Shown: piece by piece, positions 43,950 through 52,527 of the stretch
How the letters are laid out: every line of letters starts with the position of its first letter
How positions within the stretch are numbered: the stretch's first letter is position 1
NCBI RefSeq assembly: GCF_037201965.1
Contig: NZ_CP147518.1
Span: 7,247,001-7,311,000, forward strand
Reading direction: 5' to 3'
From: Spirosoma sp. SC4-14
GTDB taxonomy: Bacteria; Bacteroidota; Bacteroidia; Cytophagales; Spirosomataceae
DNA length: 64,000 nucleotides
Notes under the pieces: model-generated
Databases searched by the model: none
Told to the model about the DNA's origin: nothing
The model's input: the letters and a program-made list of their open reading frames with translations, nothing else
Made by a program: the position numbers and the translations under genes

Positions 43950-44034
43950 GTTTATAGTTTACGATTGCTCTGCTTAAGAAGAGTATATGCTCATAGGCAA
44001 CGCAACCGTAGACTATAAATCGTAAACAATAAAC
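43950..44034. repeat. Hairpin of 17 bp arms carrying the TACGGTTTATAGT motif
   Basis: GTTTATAGTTTACGATT (43950-43966) pairs with AATCGTAAACAATAAAC (44018-44034) with one mismatch and a 51 nt loop. The left arm with its flank (TTACGGTTTATAGTTTACGA) repeats the motif near 2354. It lies between the two dehydrogenase subunit genes; a role in transcript processing or a REP-like repeat are both possible. Confidence 0.5.
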
Positions 44035-44039
44035 TAATT

Positions 44040-44681
44040 TTAAATAGCCCAGGCTTTCTGACCCGATTTGAGTGGTACACAACCATCGTAACGACCAGGA
44101 ACGGCCACGTACTCAAGCGCCTGTGTACAGCCGATTTCTGACGTAAAATAGCCCGTAAGGGTCAGATCTTTCAGAATGGTATAGAAAGGCGTATAAATCT
44201 TTTTAGAATCGGTCGGCATTTGCAAATCTGCCTGCGAATTTTCGACTTTGGTGGCTGCTTTGGCAGCCGCCATTTTAGCGAGTTGTTCTTTGGCGTCGGC
44301 TTCCAGTTTTTTTACGATTTCAATCCGTTGCGTCGGATCGAGTTGCACAAAGGCTTTACCGTAGGCATCCTGGCTCAGCTTATTGGTTTGGATTAATCCT
44401 TCCAGAAAACGCTGCTGGTCGTCGGGCTTGTAACAATCTTTCAGGATAACATCAATCACTTCATTGACTTTAGCGGCTTTAGCGCCGGGGGTGCTGGTCG
44501 TTGGTATGATTGTATCGGCCAGTTCAGCAACGGTAGCGTCCTGATCGGCCGTAAAAAAGAGCGGCTTGCCTGTCAGGGCACGGCGGGTTGCTGAGGCCTC
44601 GAGGGTGTCGGCCAGCGCAGGCAACGACATGGTTACTCCAGCTAACGCAGCCACCCGCATAAGGGCGTCTCTTCTGTTCAT
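44040..44681 (-). CDS. Gluconate 2-dehydrogenase subunit 3 family protein
   Basis: 214 residues from the ATG at 44679-44681 (MNRRDALMRVAALAGVTMSLPALA, a Tat-like or Sec signal with RR). The longer frame from 44822 has no sensible start. After the signal: LFFTADQDATVAELADTIIPTTSTPGAKAAKVNEVIDVIL (about 38-77), the standard subunit 3 opening, and later ILKDLTLTGYFTSEIGCTQALEYVAVPGRYDGCVPL. This small subunit carries the RR export signal and is thought to escort the GMC subunit to the periplasm. It is transcribed just before the GMC gene. Confidence 0.92.
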   Translation of the reverse strand: MNRRDALMRVAALAGVTMSLPALADTLEASATRRALTGKPLFFTADQDATVAELADTIIPTTSTPGAKAAKVNEVIDVILKDCYKPDDQQRFLEGLIQTNKLSQDAYGKAFVQLDPTQRIEIVKKLEADAKEQLAKMAAAKAATKVENSQADLQMPTDSKKIYTPFYTILKDLTLTGYFTSEIGCTQALEYVAVPGRYDGCVPLKSGQKAWAI

Positions 44682-44728
44682 AATCTTTGAGTGAGTTAGA
44701 CTTTCAAATAGAACGATATTAGGAAATA

Positions 44729-44736
44729 CAAATGTA
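44729..44736 (-). promoter_or_regulatory. Candidate -7 element for the dehydrogenase pair
   Basis: The minus strand reads TACATTTG (TAnnTTTG class), 48 bp before the subunit 3 ATG. The nearest TTG for a -33 box is 23 bp away, slightly too far. Confidence 0.35.
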
Positions 44737-44939
44737 TAACAATCAAGGAATGGATTGTGCAATTTAGAGATTCTGTTTTGGCAGAACCGGTAATTTATAC
44801 TCAAACTAAAAACATTGGTCACTAGTCATCTACTAGTAGTGATTCTATTGAAAAAGCTACTACTTGTTCTCCCATCCGACAATACCCACATACCACAACC
44901 TACTTACAACCAGACCCTTACAGACGATAAGTAGCTAAA

Positions 44940-45527
44940 CTATTTCGATTTGTATTGATTGGCGCGTTCGTTGCGTTCGGCCAGGATTACAATTTCGTCG
45001 ATACGGCGAGCGCGGGTTTCGGCTTGTTTGGCATTGAGAAGCCATTCGAGTATGCCGCGTCTGACAGAGCGCGGAAATGCATCGAAATACTGTTTGGCGG
45101 TTGGATTTGCATTTAGGCGGGCCTGTAAATCGGGTGGGCAGACGCCTTCCTCCAACTCATCAAGGGCGGTCCAGGTGCCCGTTTGTTTTGCCAGTTCGAC
45201 CATTGCCAATCCCGCTTCGGTCATCAGACCTGCCTGAGTGAGTTTTTCAACTTTAGCTTTATTGACACGGCTCCAGTTACTCTTAGGGTTCCGCCGGGCG
45301 AAGAACTGGTAATAATACTTGTCGGTCCCTTTCCGAACCGCGCTGTCGATCCAGCCAAAACACAGCGCTTCGTCTACGGCTTCATCGTAGGTAACACTGG
45401 GCGTCTGGCTTCCTTTTTTATGGATGATCAGCCAGACGTTTTTTTCGATTGCATGGTTGGCCGAAAGCCATTGCCGCCAGGCAGCCTGGCTTTCGGCATA
45501 AGTAGTATTAGAATTGCTGGAAGCCAT
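44940..45527 (-). CDS. YdeI/OmpD-associated family protein
   Basis: 195 residues from the ATG at 45525-45527 (MASSNSNTTYAESQAAWRQWL); the longer frame up to 45737 runs into the M20 gene and lacks family similarity. The N-terminal part has KNVWLIIHKKGSQTPSVTYDEAVDEALCFGWIDSAVRKG (about 28-66), the hallmark of the YdeI family, followed by YYYQFFARRNPKSNWSRVNKAKVEKL. The C-terminal half (FDAFPRSVRRGILEWLLNAKQAETRARRIDEIV) is the OmdA region. Some members are linked to antimicrobial peptide protection; the mechanism is unclear. Starts 14 bp after the M20 stop. Confidence 0.88.
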   Translation of the reverse strand: MASSNSNTTYAESQAAWRQWLSANHAIEKNVWLIIHKKGSQTPSVTYDEAVDEALCFGWIDSAVRKGTDKYYYQFFARRNPKSNWSRVNKAKVEKLTQAGLMTEAGLAMVELAKQTGTWTALDELEEGVCPPDLQARLNANPTAKQYFDAFPRSVRRGILEWLLNAKQAETRARRIDEIVILAERNERANQYKSK

Positions 45528-45541
45528 TTGCAATTGACCTC

Positions 45542-46741
45542 TTAAATGACTTTCAGTTCCTGAACAGCGAGCCAGCTCATCAGGCCCGCTCCTGTCTCCA
45601 GCGCAGCTTCGTCGATATCGAACGTAGGTGTATGAACACCCGAAACAATGCCGCGAGCTTCGTTGCGGGTACCAAGCCGATAAAAACAGGAATCGACAAC
45701 CTGCGAATAGAATGCAAAATCTTCGCCTGCCATCCAAAGATCCAGATCAACAACATTCTCGGCACCCATATAGTCGACGGCCTGCGTCCGAACGCGCCGG
45801 GTTAGTTCGGGATGATTTTTCAGGTAAGGATAGCCATGAACAATATCAAATTCGCAGGAACCGCCCATTGCTTCGGCAATACCCTGAGCCAGTTTAACCA
45901 TACGCCGTTTGCCTTCGGCCCGCCACTCTTCGTTCATGCAACGGAAGGTTCCCTGAATAGTCACTTCGTTTGGAATAACATTCGTAACGCCATCGGCAAT
46001 AAATCGCCCAAACGACAATACGGACGGGCTGGCAGGCGGACGGTTTCGGCTAATGATTTGCTGAAGTGATACAATGATGTGCGACGCAATCAGAACCGGG
46101 TCGACCAGGCTGTCGGGCATAGCCGCGTGGCCACCTTTTCCGCGAACGGTCATATAAATTTCGTCGGTGCTGGCCATATACATTCCTTCGCGGAAACCGA
46201 TCTTACCAACGGGAATGTTGGGGGCTACGTGCTGTCCCAGCATACTTACCGGCGCGGGGTTTTCCAGTACACCTTCTTTAATCATCAGCGATGCACCGCC
46301 CGGCGCTTTCTCTTCGCCCGGCTGAAAAACCAGTTTAACGGTTCCCTCGAATTCATCGCGTAATACATGCAGAATACGCGCAACGCCTAACAGACTGGCC
46401 GTATGCGCATCGTGTCCACAGGCATGCATGACCCCCTCAACCGTCGATTTATAGGGAACATCGTTGGCTTCATGAATGGGAAGCGCATCCATATCGGCGC
46501 GTAAACCAACCACTTTCGAGCTTCCTGATGCGCCATTTTTCCGACCTTCAATGATGGCCACTAAACCCGTATCGGCTACCCCCTCCTGTGGTGTGATTCC
46601 AATTGCTTTCAGTTGATCGGCAACAAACCGAGCCGTATTTTGCTCATGAAACGAAAGTTCAGGGTGAGCATGTAAGTGTCGGCGAGTCTGAACAATATCA
46701 GCCGCATACTGACGGGCTAGTGATTTAATTGATTCGAGCAT
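45542..46741 (-). CDS. M20-family amidohydrolase
   Basis: 399 residues. N-terminal metal site GLRADMDALPIHEANDVPYKS (Asp-x-Asp) and MHACGHDAHTASLLGVARIL (Cys and two His, about 105-125), the catalytic Glu in FQPGEEKAPGGASLMIKEG (about 140-158), then a lid domain (about 190-300), and a C-terminal His in GIVSGVHTPTFDIDE. This is the AbgB/hippurate-hydrolase and IAA-amino acid hydrolase group, which cleaves N-acyl amino acids. No signal peptide, so cytoplasmic. The likely first gene of a pair with the YdeI-like gene. Confidence 0.93.
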   Translation of the reverse strand: MLESIKSLARQYAADIVQTRRHLHAHPELSFHEQNTARFVADQLKAIGITPQEGVADTGLVAIIEGRKNGASGSSKVVGLRADMDALPIHEANDVPYKSTVEGVMHACGHDAHTASLLGVARILHVLRDEFEGTVKLVFQPGEEKAPGGASLMIKEGVLENPAPVSMLGQHVAPNIPVGKIGFREGMYMASTDEIYMTVRGKGGHAAMPDSLVDPVLIASHIIVSLQQIISRNRPPASPSVLSFGRFIADGVTNVIPNEVTIQGTFRCMNEEWRAEGKRRMVKLAQGIAEAMGGSCEFDIVHGYPYLKNHPELTRRVRTQAVDYMGAENVVDLDLWMAGEDFAFYSQVVDSCFYRLGTRNEARGIVSGVHTPTFDIDEAALETGAGLMSWLAVQELKVI

Positions 46742-46797
46742 ATGTAATGCGGGTTGCCACCCACCTGATCTAAATTTACGACGGGTTGTTGCCCGTA

Positions 46798-47493
46798 CTA
46801 TTGTATGGTAATAAACTGATAATCGCTGATAACCGTTTCCAGAAAGCTTCGATTGGGCAATGTACTTTGCAGACCCGTCACGTCTTTCACCTTATCGGCG
46901 GTTCGCTGTAGAATTGTTTCATCGCCCAGCCGAAGAGCTTCCCGAATAATACTTATGTCACGGTCACTGAGCAGGCGAACGTCGGGAAACTGAACGATAT
47001 AATTTTCATCGATCGGCCGAATCAAAATATCTTCGAGCGCAACGGCTGGTTTAAGTTTAACAACTGAGGTTCCAGCCGCAATATCGCCCAGCCGCTGTCC
47101 TTTGCCATTTACGGCTACGGTAATGATCGGTACAATTCCACCCAGAAAGGCTACCGACTCAACAATCCGAAACAGCCACCGGATCAGGTAAGCACCCAGG
47201 CCCGGCTGCGAACCATCGAGCATTACCACCCGAATGCCCAGCGCTATTTTCCCAATACTTCGGCCATTGAGGAGCCATTCCGACAGCAGATCGTAGGCAA
47301 CAACCGGAAACATAACAGCCACAACATAGACATTACCCGTTTTTATACCTAACCGGGACGGCACGGCCATAACCAGCACAATCCAGCCAAACAGCACCAG
47401 GTAGTCGATCATGGCAGCCAGAATCCGTTCGCCAACACTGGCGGGTTCGTATTCCAGTAAAACGTTTTGGGAAGTGCGGACAGCAACAGACAT
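46798..47493 (-). CDS. RDD-family membrane protein
   Basis: 231 residues. RDD domain in residues 12-150: EPASVGERILAAMIDYLVLFGWIVLVM (with the Arg and Asp that name the family), LNGRSIGKIALGIRVVMLDGSQPGLG (about 75-100), and RWLFRIVESVAFLGGIVPIITV. About three membrane segments, then a soluble C-terminal 80 residues rich in acidic helices. RDD proteins of this type occur with MoxR/DUF58/SpoIIM clusters; this one is transcribed away from such a cluster. Role unknown, possibly transport or membrane organisation. Confidence 0.9.
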   Translation of the reverse strand: MSVAVRTSQNVLLEYEPASVGERILAAMIDYLVLFGWIVLVMAVPSRLGIKTGNVYVVAVMFPVVAYDLLSEWLLNGRSIGKIALGIRVVMLDGSQPGLGAYLIRWLFRIVESVAFLGGIVPIITVAVNGKGQRLGDIAAGTSVVKLKPAVALEDILIRPIDENYIVQFPDVRLLSDRDISIIREALRLGDETILQRTADKVKDVTGLQSTLPNRSFLETVISDYQFITIQ

Positions 47494-47639
47494 CGGTAAT
47501 GGTTATTGATTTATACGAAACCTTAACAGGCTCCTAACTGGTAAAAATAGCACCCTTTCTTTGCTTCTTTGTCAACTAATGACCAATTTTCAGAAGCAGA
47601 CCAGCCATAAACCTTTTATTGCCACAACGGACCCGATTC

Positions 47640-48584
47640 ATGCGTGAAGCTCTTTTCGTAAAACGAAATACCGACAAGTGGCGCGAGATTGAACAAAACC
47701 CAACGCGCGACCCCGACGAACTCACTGATCGGTTTATCGAATTAACCGACGATTTGTCGTACGCACGTACCTTCTACCCAAACTCGAACGTAACCCGCTA
47801 CCTGAACGGCCTGGCAGCCCAGATGCACCGTGGACTGATGCAGAACCGGCGCGACGACCGAAGCCGGTTCATCACGTTCTGGAAGTATGAACTCCCCTTA
47901 TTGTTTTATAAATCGCACCGGCTATTAGCCGTATCGGCAGCCGTTTTTTTAGTCGCCTGCCTGCTGGGCTGGGTGTCGGCGGCTCACGACAATACCTTTG
48001 TGCGGTTGATTCTGGGCGATCAATACGTGAATATGACGCTCGAAAACATAAAAAAAGGCGATCCATTGGGTATTTATGACAGCCGCGATCAGGCTACTAT
48101 GTTCGTGCAGATTACGTTGAACAATATTTATGTAGCTTTCCGAACGTTCATTTTTGGCTTATTTGCTTCATTTGGCACAATGGCCATGCTCTTCTACAAC
48201 GGCGTCATGCTCGGGTCGTTTCAATACTTTTTCTACGAACGGGGTCTGCTGCTCGATTCTGTACTAAAAATCTGGATTCATGGCACACTGGAAATTTCGG
48301 CCATTGTGATTGCGGGTTGCGCCGGACTGACAGTTGGCAACAGCCTGTTGTTTCCGGGTACGTTTTCGCGGCTGGAGTCGTTCAAGCGGGGAGTTAAGCA
48401 GGGCCTAAAAATCGCCATTGGCCTGGTACCAATTTTTATTATGGCTGGTTTTCTGGAAAGTTTCGTTACCCGGCTCACCTTGCCATCGCTGGTGAGTGGC
48501 AGCATTATCGTTGTATCGGCCGCTTTCATTATCTGGTATTTCATACTCTACCCAATATCCCTTAACCGCATCCGTCATGATTAA
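47640..48584 (+). CDS. Stage II sporulation protein M-like (SpoIIM family) membrane protein
   Basis: 314 residues from the ATG at 47640 (MREALFVKRNTDKWREIEQNP); a TTG at 47619 is the only longer choice. A helical soluble N-terminus (about 1-90; FIELTDDLSYARTFYPNSN is a family block), then five to six membrane helices starting at about 98, including NNIYVAFRTFIFGLFASFGTMAMLFYNGVMLGSF (about 168-201) and GTLEISAIVIAGCAGLTVGN. Non-sporulating Bacteroidota carry SpoIIM-like proteins in MoxR clusters, where their role is not known. It overlaps the next gene by 8 bp. Confidence 0.9.
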   Translation: MREALFVKRNTDKWREIEQNPTRDPDELTDRFIELTDDLSYARTFYPNSNVTRYLNGLAAQMHRGLMQNRRDDRSRFITFWKYELPLLFYKSHRLLAVSAAVFLVACLLGWVSAAHDNTFVRLILGDQYVNMTLENIKKGDPLGIYDSRDQATMFVQITLNNIYVAFRTFIFGLFASFGTMAMLFYNGVMLGSFQYFFYERGLLLDSVLKIWIHGTLEISAIVIAGCAGLTVGNSLLFPGTFSRLESFKRGVKQGLKIAIGLVPIFIMAGFLESFVTRLTLPSLVSGSIIVVSAAFIIWYFILYPISLNRIRHD

Positions 48585-49476
48585 ACTATTTCAGCAGCGC
48601 GATTTTGGCAACAAAATCAACGTTACGTTCCAGTATGTAGGTCAGAATTTCCGAACGCTCGGCATGGCCCTGCTTTATATTGTTGGACCGATGGCCTTAA
48701 TAGCTGGTATCGCTTCAGGTATCATGCAGTCGAACATGCTGCGGCTTGCCGGAAGAGCAAACGACTCGTCGAACGACCCGATGGCTGTTCTCCAGCTTAT
48801 GACCCAGTTTTTCTCACCAGCCTTTTGGCTGACGCTGTTCTTCAGCCTGCTGGCCAATGTGGCCGTAATTCTGACTACTTATGGCCACATGAAGGTGTAT
48901 GCTCGCGCCAGCGAAACCGGAACAACCGATTCGATAAGTGTGTCGGACATATGGGCCGAAGTACAGCCTGCCATTGGCCGGGCTATCATTATTTCGATCC
49001 TTAGCTCAATTCTTACGGCTGTAGCCTGTTTGTTTTTTATCATTCCGGGGATTTATGTTGCCGTTGTTTTATCGCTTTCGCTGGCAGTGACTATGTTTGA
49101 AGGCACCGATTTTGGCCCCACCTTTGAACGGTGCTTCAAACTGATCCGCGACAAATGGTGGTCAACGTTTGGGCTGATTGTTGTCATGGGCATCATTGTT
49201 GGCCTGGTTGGGCTCATTTTCGCAATTCCCAGCGGCATTATTGGCTTTCTGATTGGTGGCAAACTACTACCCGATGTGCCAACAGTATGGCTCATGCTGG
49301 GTAATGTGATTGCGCTCGTCGGCCGAACGCTATTAAACGCAGTACTTTACACGGCAATTGGATTTCAGTATACCAATCTGGTCGAGCGGCAGGAAGGCCG
49401 CGGGATGATTTCGGCTATTGATTCGATTGGCACAAATCCAGCACACCCCCGCGCATCGGATGAAGGCAGTTTCTAG
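48577..49476 (+). CDS. Multi-pass membrane protein of the MoxR cluster
   Basis: 299 residues from the ATG at 48577 (MIKLFQQRDFGNKINVTFQY), which overlaps the upstream stop. About six membrane helices in three pairs; the blocks IISILSSILTAVACLFFIIPGIYVAVVLSLSLAVTMFEG (about 160-198) and CFKLIRDKWWSTFGLIVVMGIIVGLVGL are like the YciC/DUF975/GPDP-membrane-domain repeats. No enzymatic motif. It lies in the same operon as the SpoIIM-like and DUF4129 genes. No function can be given beyond membrane location. Confidence 0.85.
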   Translation: MIKLFQQRDFGNKINVTFQYVGQNFRTLGMALLYIVGPMALIAGIASGIMQSNMLRLAGRANDSSNDPMAVLQLMTQFFSPAFWLTLFFSLLANVAVILTTYGHMKVYARASETGTTDSISVSDIWAEVQPAIGRAIIISILSSILTAVACLFFIIPGIYVAVVLSLSLAVTMFEGTDFGPTFERCFKLIRDKWWSTFGLIVVMGIIVGLVGLIFAIPSGIIGFLIGGKLLPDVPTVWLMLGNVIALVGRTLLNAVLYTAIGFQYTNLVERQEGRGMISAIDSIGTNPAHPRASDEGSF

Positions 49477-50200
49477 TTTCTTTCGTTGGGCAGTAGTCGT
49501 ATTGTTTAGCGTATGGCTGGCAGTCTGGAAACCAGCCATGGCGCAGACAACTAAACCTAAACCGCAAACAACGGTTGCGGTTCCCGACGACCGGGCCGCA
49601 GTGCGGGTACGGTATCCTGCTCCCGAAAAAATTCGGGAATTCAAGGAGGACCGCAACTATCAGTACGACCACGATGCGCCACCACCCGAAAATCCAATTG
49701 CCCGTTTTTTTAGCTGGTTCTATCAGAAGTTCATTAATTTTCTGAATAGTGAAGCCTATCAGAACATCTGGCAATATGTAGTGATGGCTTGTATAGCTGG
49801 CTTTGCTGTCTATTTGCTGATGAAAGCCGAAGTGCTGGGTTTTCTGTTTCCTAAAAAAGCCGAACGAAATAGCCTCGATTACGAGAGTCTGGCCGAAAAC
49901 ATTCATGAAATTGATTTCGATTCGGCCATTGCCGATGCCGTTGCCCAACACAACTTTCGGCTGGCCGTTCGGCTATTATATTTACAGACCATAAAACGGC
50001 TGGCCGATGCCGGTCGTATTGTGTATAAACCCGAAAAAACAAATCGACAATACGTTTATGAACTGGCAACGCACATCGACCCGACCGCATTTGAAAACCT
50101 GACTCGTCAGTTTGAATTCGTCTGGTATGGCGATTTCCCAATTGATGAGTCCCGGTTTGCAACCATTCAGCAGCAGTTCAGACAATTTTCGGCCCGCTAA
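49460..50200 (+). CDS. DUF4129 domain-containing protein
   Basis: 246 residues from the ATG at 49460 (MKAVSSFFRWAVVVLFSVWLAVWKPAMAQ signal peptide); it overlaps the preceding gene by 17 bp. A mature N-terminal region, one membrane helix at about 107-127 (YVVMACIAGFAVYLLMKAEVLGF), and a cytoplasmic C-terminal domain typical of DUF4129: AVAQHNFRLAVRLLYLQTIKRLADAGRIVYKPEKTNRQYVYEL (about 165-207) and LTRQFEFVWYGDFPID. In other bacteria the DUF4129 module occurs in MoxR/DUF58 clusters and with transglutaminase-like proteins. Confidence 0.88.
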   Translation: MKAVSSFFRWAVVVLFSVWLAVWKPAMAQTTKPKPQTTVAVPDDRAAVRVRYPAPEKIREFKEDRNYQYDHDAPPPENPIARFFSWFYQKFINFLNSEAYQNIWQYVVMACIAGFAVYLLMKAEVLGFLFPKKAERNSLDYESLAENIHEIDFDSAIADAVAQHNFRLAVRLLYLQTIKRLADAGRIVYKPEKTNRQYVYELATHIDPTAFENLTRQFEFVWYGDFPIDESRFATIQQQFRQFSAR

Positions 50201-50223
50201 TTCCAGAAAACGATCTCATAATT

Positions 50224-51411
50224 TTGTTAAAGCGTAATAAATACCTGCTGGTCCTACTGGCGACTCTTACGGCCTACATACTTTTTGAGTATTACCGCCC
50301 CAAGCCTATTGACTGGACACCAACGTACGAAAACGATGACAAGATCCCGTTCGGGACCAAGGTTCTCTATGCGCTTTTGCCTGATCTGGTGCAGCAGTCT
50401 TCGATCAAAACCGTACGGTTGCCCGTCTATAACTTTCTGACTGAGAGCAAGCCAGCCGGGCGCAGTAATTACATTGTGGTATGCCGGGACTTTAATGCCG
50501 ATGGTAACGATATAAAACAACTGCTTTCTTACGTTCGGAACGGTAGTAACGTTTTTATTTCTGCCTATGGCATTCCCGATTCGCTCGGCTCGGTGCTGGG
50601 CTTCAAAGCTGAGGTAAAAGACCCAACGCTTAGCGACACAACGTTGCTGCAAAATTTTGTCAATCCAGCACTCCGCCAGCCAAAAGGCTATAATTTCTTT
50701 CATGACGATGGCCGTAATTTTCTGGTCATCACGGCAAAACAACACATAACCGTTCTGGGCCGAAATGCCCGTAAAGAGCCGGTTTTCATTAAAGTGCAAT
50801 ACGGCAAAGGACAGTTTTTCATTCATAATCTGCCACTGGCATTTACGAATTATTATGTGCTATCGCCGAAGACTTCAGCTTATGCCTTCAAAGCACTTTC
50901 GTATCTGCCAGCTCTGCCAACCTATTGGGACGAGTATCAGAAACAAGGTCGGTTCGACGAAGAGCAGCAGTCGATTTTCCGGTATATTCGAAGCCAGCCA
51001 GCCCTAAACTGGGCCTATTATCTGGTAGTATTCGGGCTGATTTTCTACGCAATTTTCGCCGGAAAACGTACCCAGCGCATTATTCCGGTTATGGAGCCGT
51101 TGCAGAATACATCGCTGGACTTTGTAAAGACGATCGGACGGTTGTATTTTCAACAGGGCGATCACGAAAATCTGACCCGAAAGAAGATTCTGTACTTTCT
51201 GGCCGACCTCCGCGAACGCTATGGCCTGAACACCACTGTTCTGGACAAAGAATTTGCAGAAACTCTGGCCCGAAAAAGTGGGATTTCGCCCAGTGAAGCC
51301 AACGAACTCGTACGGCTTCTGCGCGATGCCCAAAAAAGCATTTCGCTCTCAGAATTTGATTTATTAACGCTCAATGGAGCCATAGAACGATTTAAACACC
51401 AAACCGTCTGA
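50224..51411 (+). CDS. DUF4350 domain-containing membrane protein
   Basis: 395 residues from a TTG start (50224-50226: LKRNKYLLVLLATLTAYILF); no ATG is available close by. An N-terminal membrane helix 6-23, a periplasmic DUF4350 domain (about 40-220; KIPFGTKVLYALLPDLV, SNYIVVCRDFNADGNDIKQLLSYVRNGSNVFISAYGI), a second helix at about 262-280 (NWAYYLVVFGLIFYAIFAG), and a cytoplasmic helical tail (DFVKTIGRLYFQQGDHENLTRKKI). DUF4350 is usually paired with DUF4129 and MoxR, as here. The biochemical role is unknown. Confidence 0.87.
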   Translation: MLKRNKYLLVLLATLTAYILFEYYRPKPIDWTPTYENDDKIPFGTKVLYALLPDLVQQSSIKTVRLPVYNFLTESKPAGRSNYIVVCRDFNADGNDIKQLLSYVRNGSNVFISAYGIPDSLGSVLGFKAEVKDPTLSDTTLLQNFVNPALRQPKGYNFFHDDGRNFLVITAKQHITVLGRNARKEPVFIKVQYGKGQFFIHNLPLAFTNYYVLSPKTSAYAFKALSYLPALPTYWDEYQKQGRFDEEQQSIFRYIRSQPALNWAYYLVVFGLIFYAIFAGKRTQRIIPVMEPLQNTSLDFVKTIGRLYFQQGDHENLTRKKILYFLADLRERYGLNTTVLDKEFAETLARKSGISPSEANELVRLLRDAQKSISLSEFDLLTLNGAIERFKHQTV

Positions 51412-51522
51412 ACCGGCATTTATATGATTTTGCTGACTGACTTTGATTTTGTTTGATTTCGCGTCAAAGAAGCACTTTATAATAAATTCAGAGTCAGCCA
51501 GTTAAATCATATAAATCCCGGT
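51412..51522. repeat. 111 bp imperfect palindrome inside the MoxR operon
   Basis: The left arm begins ACCGGCATTTATATGATTT (51412) and the right arm, read on the other strand from 51522, begins ACCGGGATTTATATGATTT. Arms extend for about 38 bp with several mismatches (TGACT...TGATTT against TGACT...TGAATTT). It fills nearly the whole gap between the DUF4350 stop and the moxR start. It could be a MITE remnant or an RNA stem that adjusts expression between the two genes. Confidence 0.65.
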
Positions 51523-51534
51523 CAGGGATAGTTT

Positions 51535-52509
51535 ATGGAAAATTTAGAAACCCGAATAGATCTAACTCCGCTCACAACCGCCGTCGACGCCATTCGCGCC
51601 GAAATTGGTAAAGTCATTGTTGGTCAGCACGAAACCATTGATCTATTGCTAACCGCTTTGCTAGCCAATGGCCATGTCCTGATTGAAGGTGTACCTGGCG
51701 TGGCCAAAACGCTCACCGCCAAATTACTGGCCAAAACCATCGACGTTGGTTTTAGTCGAATTCAGTTTACGCCCGACCTCATGCCTTCCGATGTGCTGGG
51801 CACGTCGGTTTTTATGCCGAAAACTGGTGATTTTGTTTTCAAACACGGCCCCATTTTCTCTAATCTCGTTCTGATCGATGAAATAAACCGGGCTCCTGCC
51901 AAAACGCAGGCGGCATTGTTTGAGGTCATGGAAGAACGGCAGGTTACGAACGACGGCAATACCTACCACCTAAGCGACCCCTTTATGGTGCTGGCTACCC
52001 AAAATCCAATCGAGCAGGAAGGCACCTACCGGCTCCCCGAAGCCCAGCTCGACCGGTTTCTGTTCAAAATCATAGTTGGCTACCCCGATACGGCGGCTGA
52101 AACCGACATTCTGCGTGGCCATCACCAGCGCCGAAACCTGACCGACGCCCTCGATGCCATTCGTTCGGTATTATCCGGCGATCAGTTAGATGATCTTCGG
52201 CAACGAGTGCATCAGGTGCATATTGAAGATCATTTGTTCGACTATATCACCCAGATAGTACAGGCCACCCGCGCCAATAAGTCACTATATCTGGGCGCTT
52301 CCCCGCGTGCATCGGTAGCGCTGATGAATAGCGCTAAAGCCCTGGCTACGCTTCGCGGTCGGGACTTTATTACGCCCGAAGATGTTCAGGAACTGGCGGC
52401 TCCAGTACTTCGGCATCGGGTTCTGCTCACGCCCGAGCGCGAGATGGAAGGCGGCACCGCCGATGAAGTGATTACGCAACTGGTACAGAAGATTGAAGTT
52501 CCCCGATAG
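51535..52509 (+). CDS. MoxR-type AAA+ ATPase
   Basis: 324 residues. Walker A LIEGVPGVAKTLTAKLLAKT (about 48-67; VPGVAKT replaces GxxGxGKT as usual in MoxR), Walker B LVLIDEINRAPAKTQAALFEVMEERQV (about 111-137), sensor 1 FMVLATQNPIEQEGTYRLPEAQLDRFLFKI (about 152-181) with the arginine finger, and a lid domain with YLGASPRASVALMNSAKALA (sensor 2 region, about 248-267). MoxR ATPases are chaperone-like and work with VWA-type and DUF58 proteins. The best conserved member of the cluster. Confidence 0.96.
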   Translation: MENLETRIDLTPLTTAVDAIRAEIGKVIVGQHETIDLLLTALLANGHVLIEGVPGVAKTLTAKLLAKTIDVGFSRIQFTPDLMPSDVLGTSVFMPKTGDFVFKHGPIFSNLVLIDEINRAPAKTQAALFEVMEERQVTNDGNTYHLSDPFMVLATQNPIEQEGTYRLPEAQLDRFLFKIIVGYPDTAAETDILRGHHQRRNLTDALDAIRSVLSGDQLDDLRQRVHQVHIEDHLFDYITQIVQATRANKSLYLGASPRASVALMNSAKALATLRGRDFITPEDVQELAAPVLRHRVLLTPEREMEGGTADEVITQLVQKIEVPR

Positions 52510-52527
52510 TTCAATGAATAGCGTACA

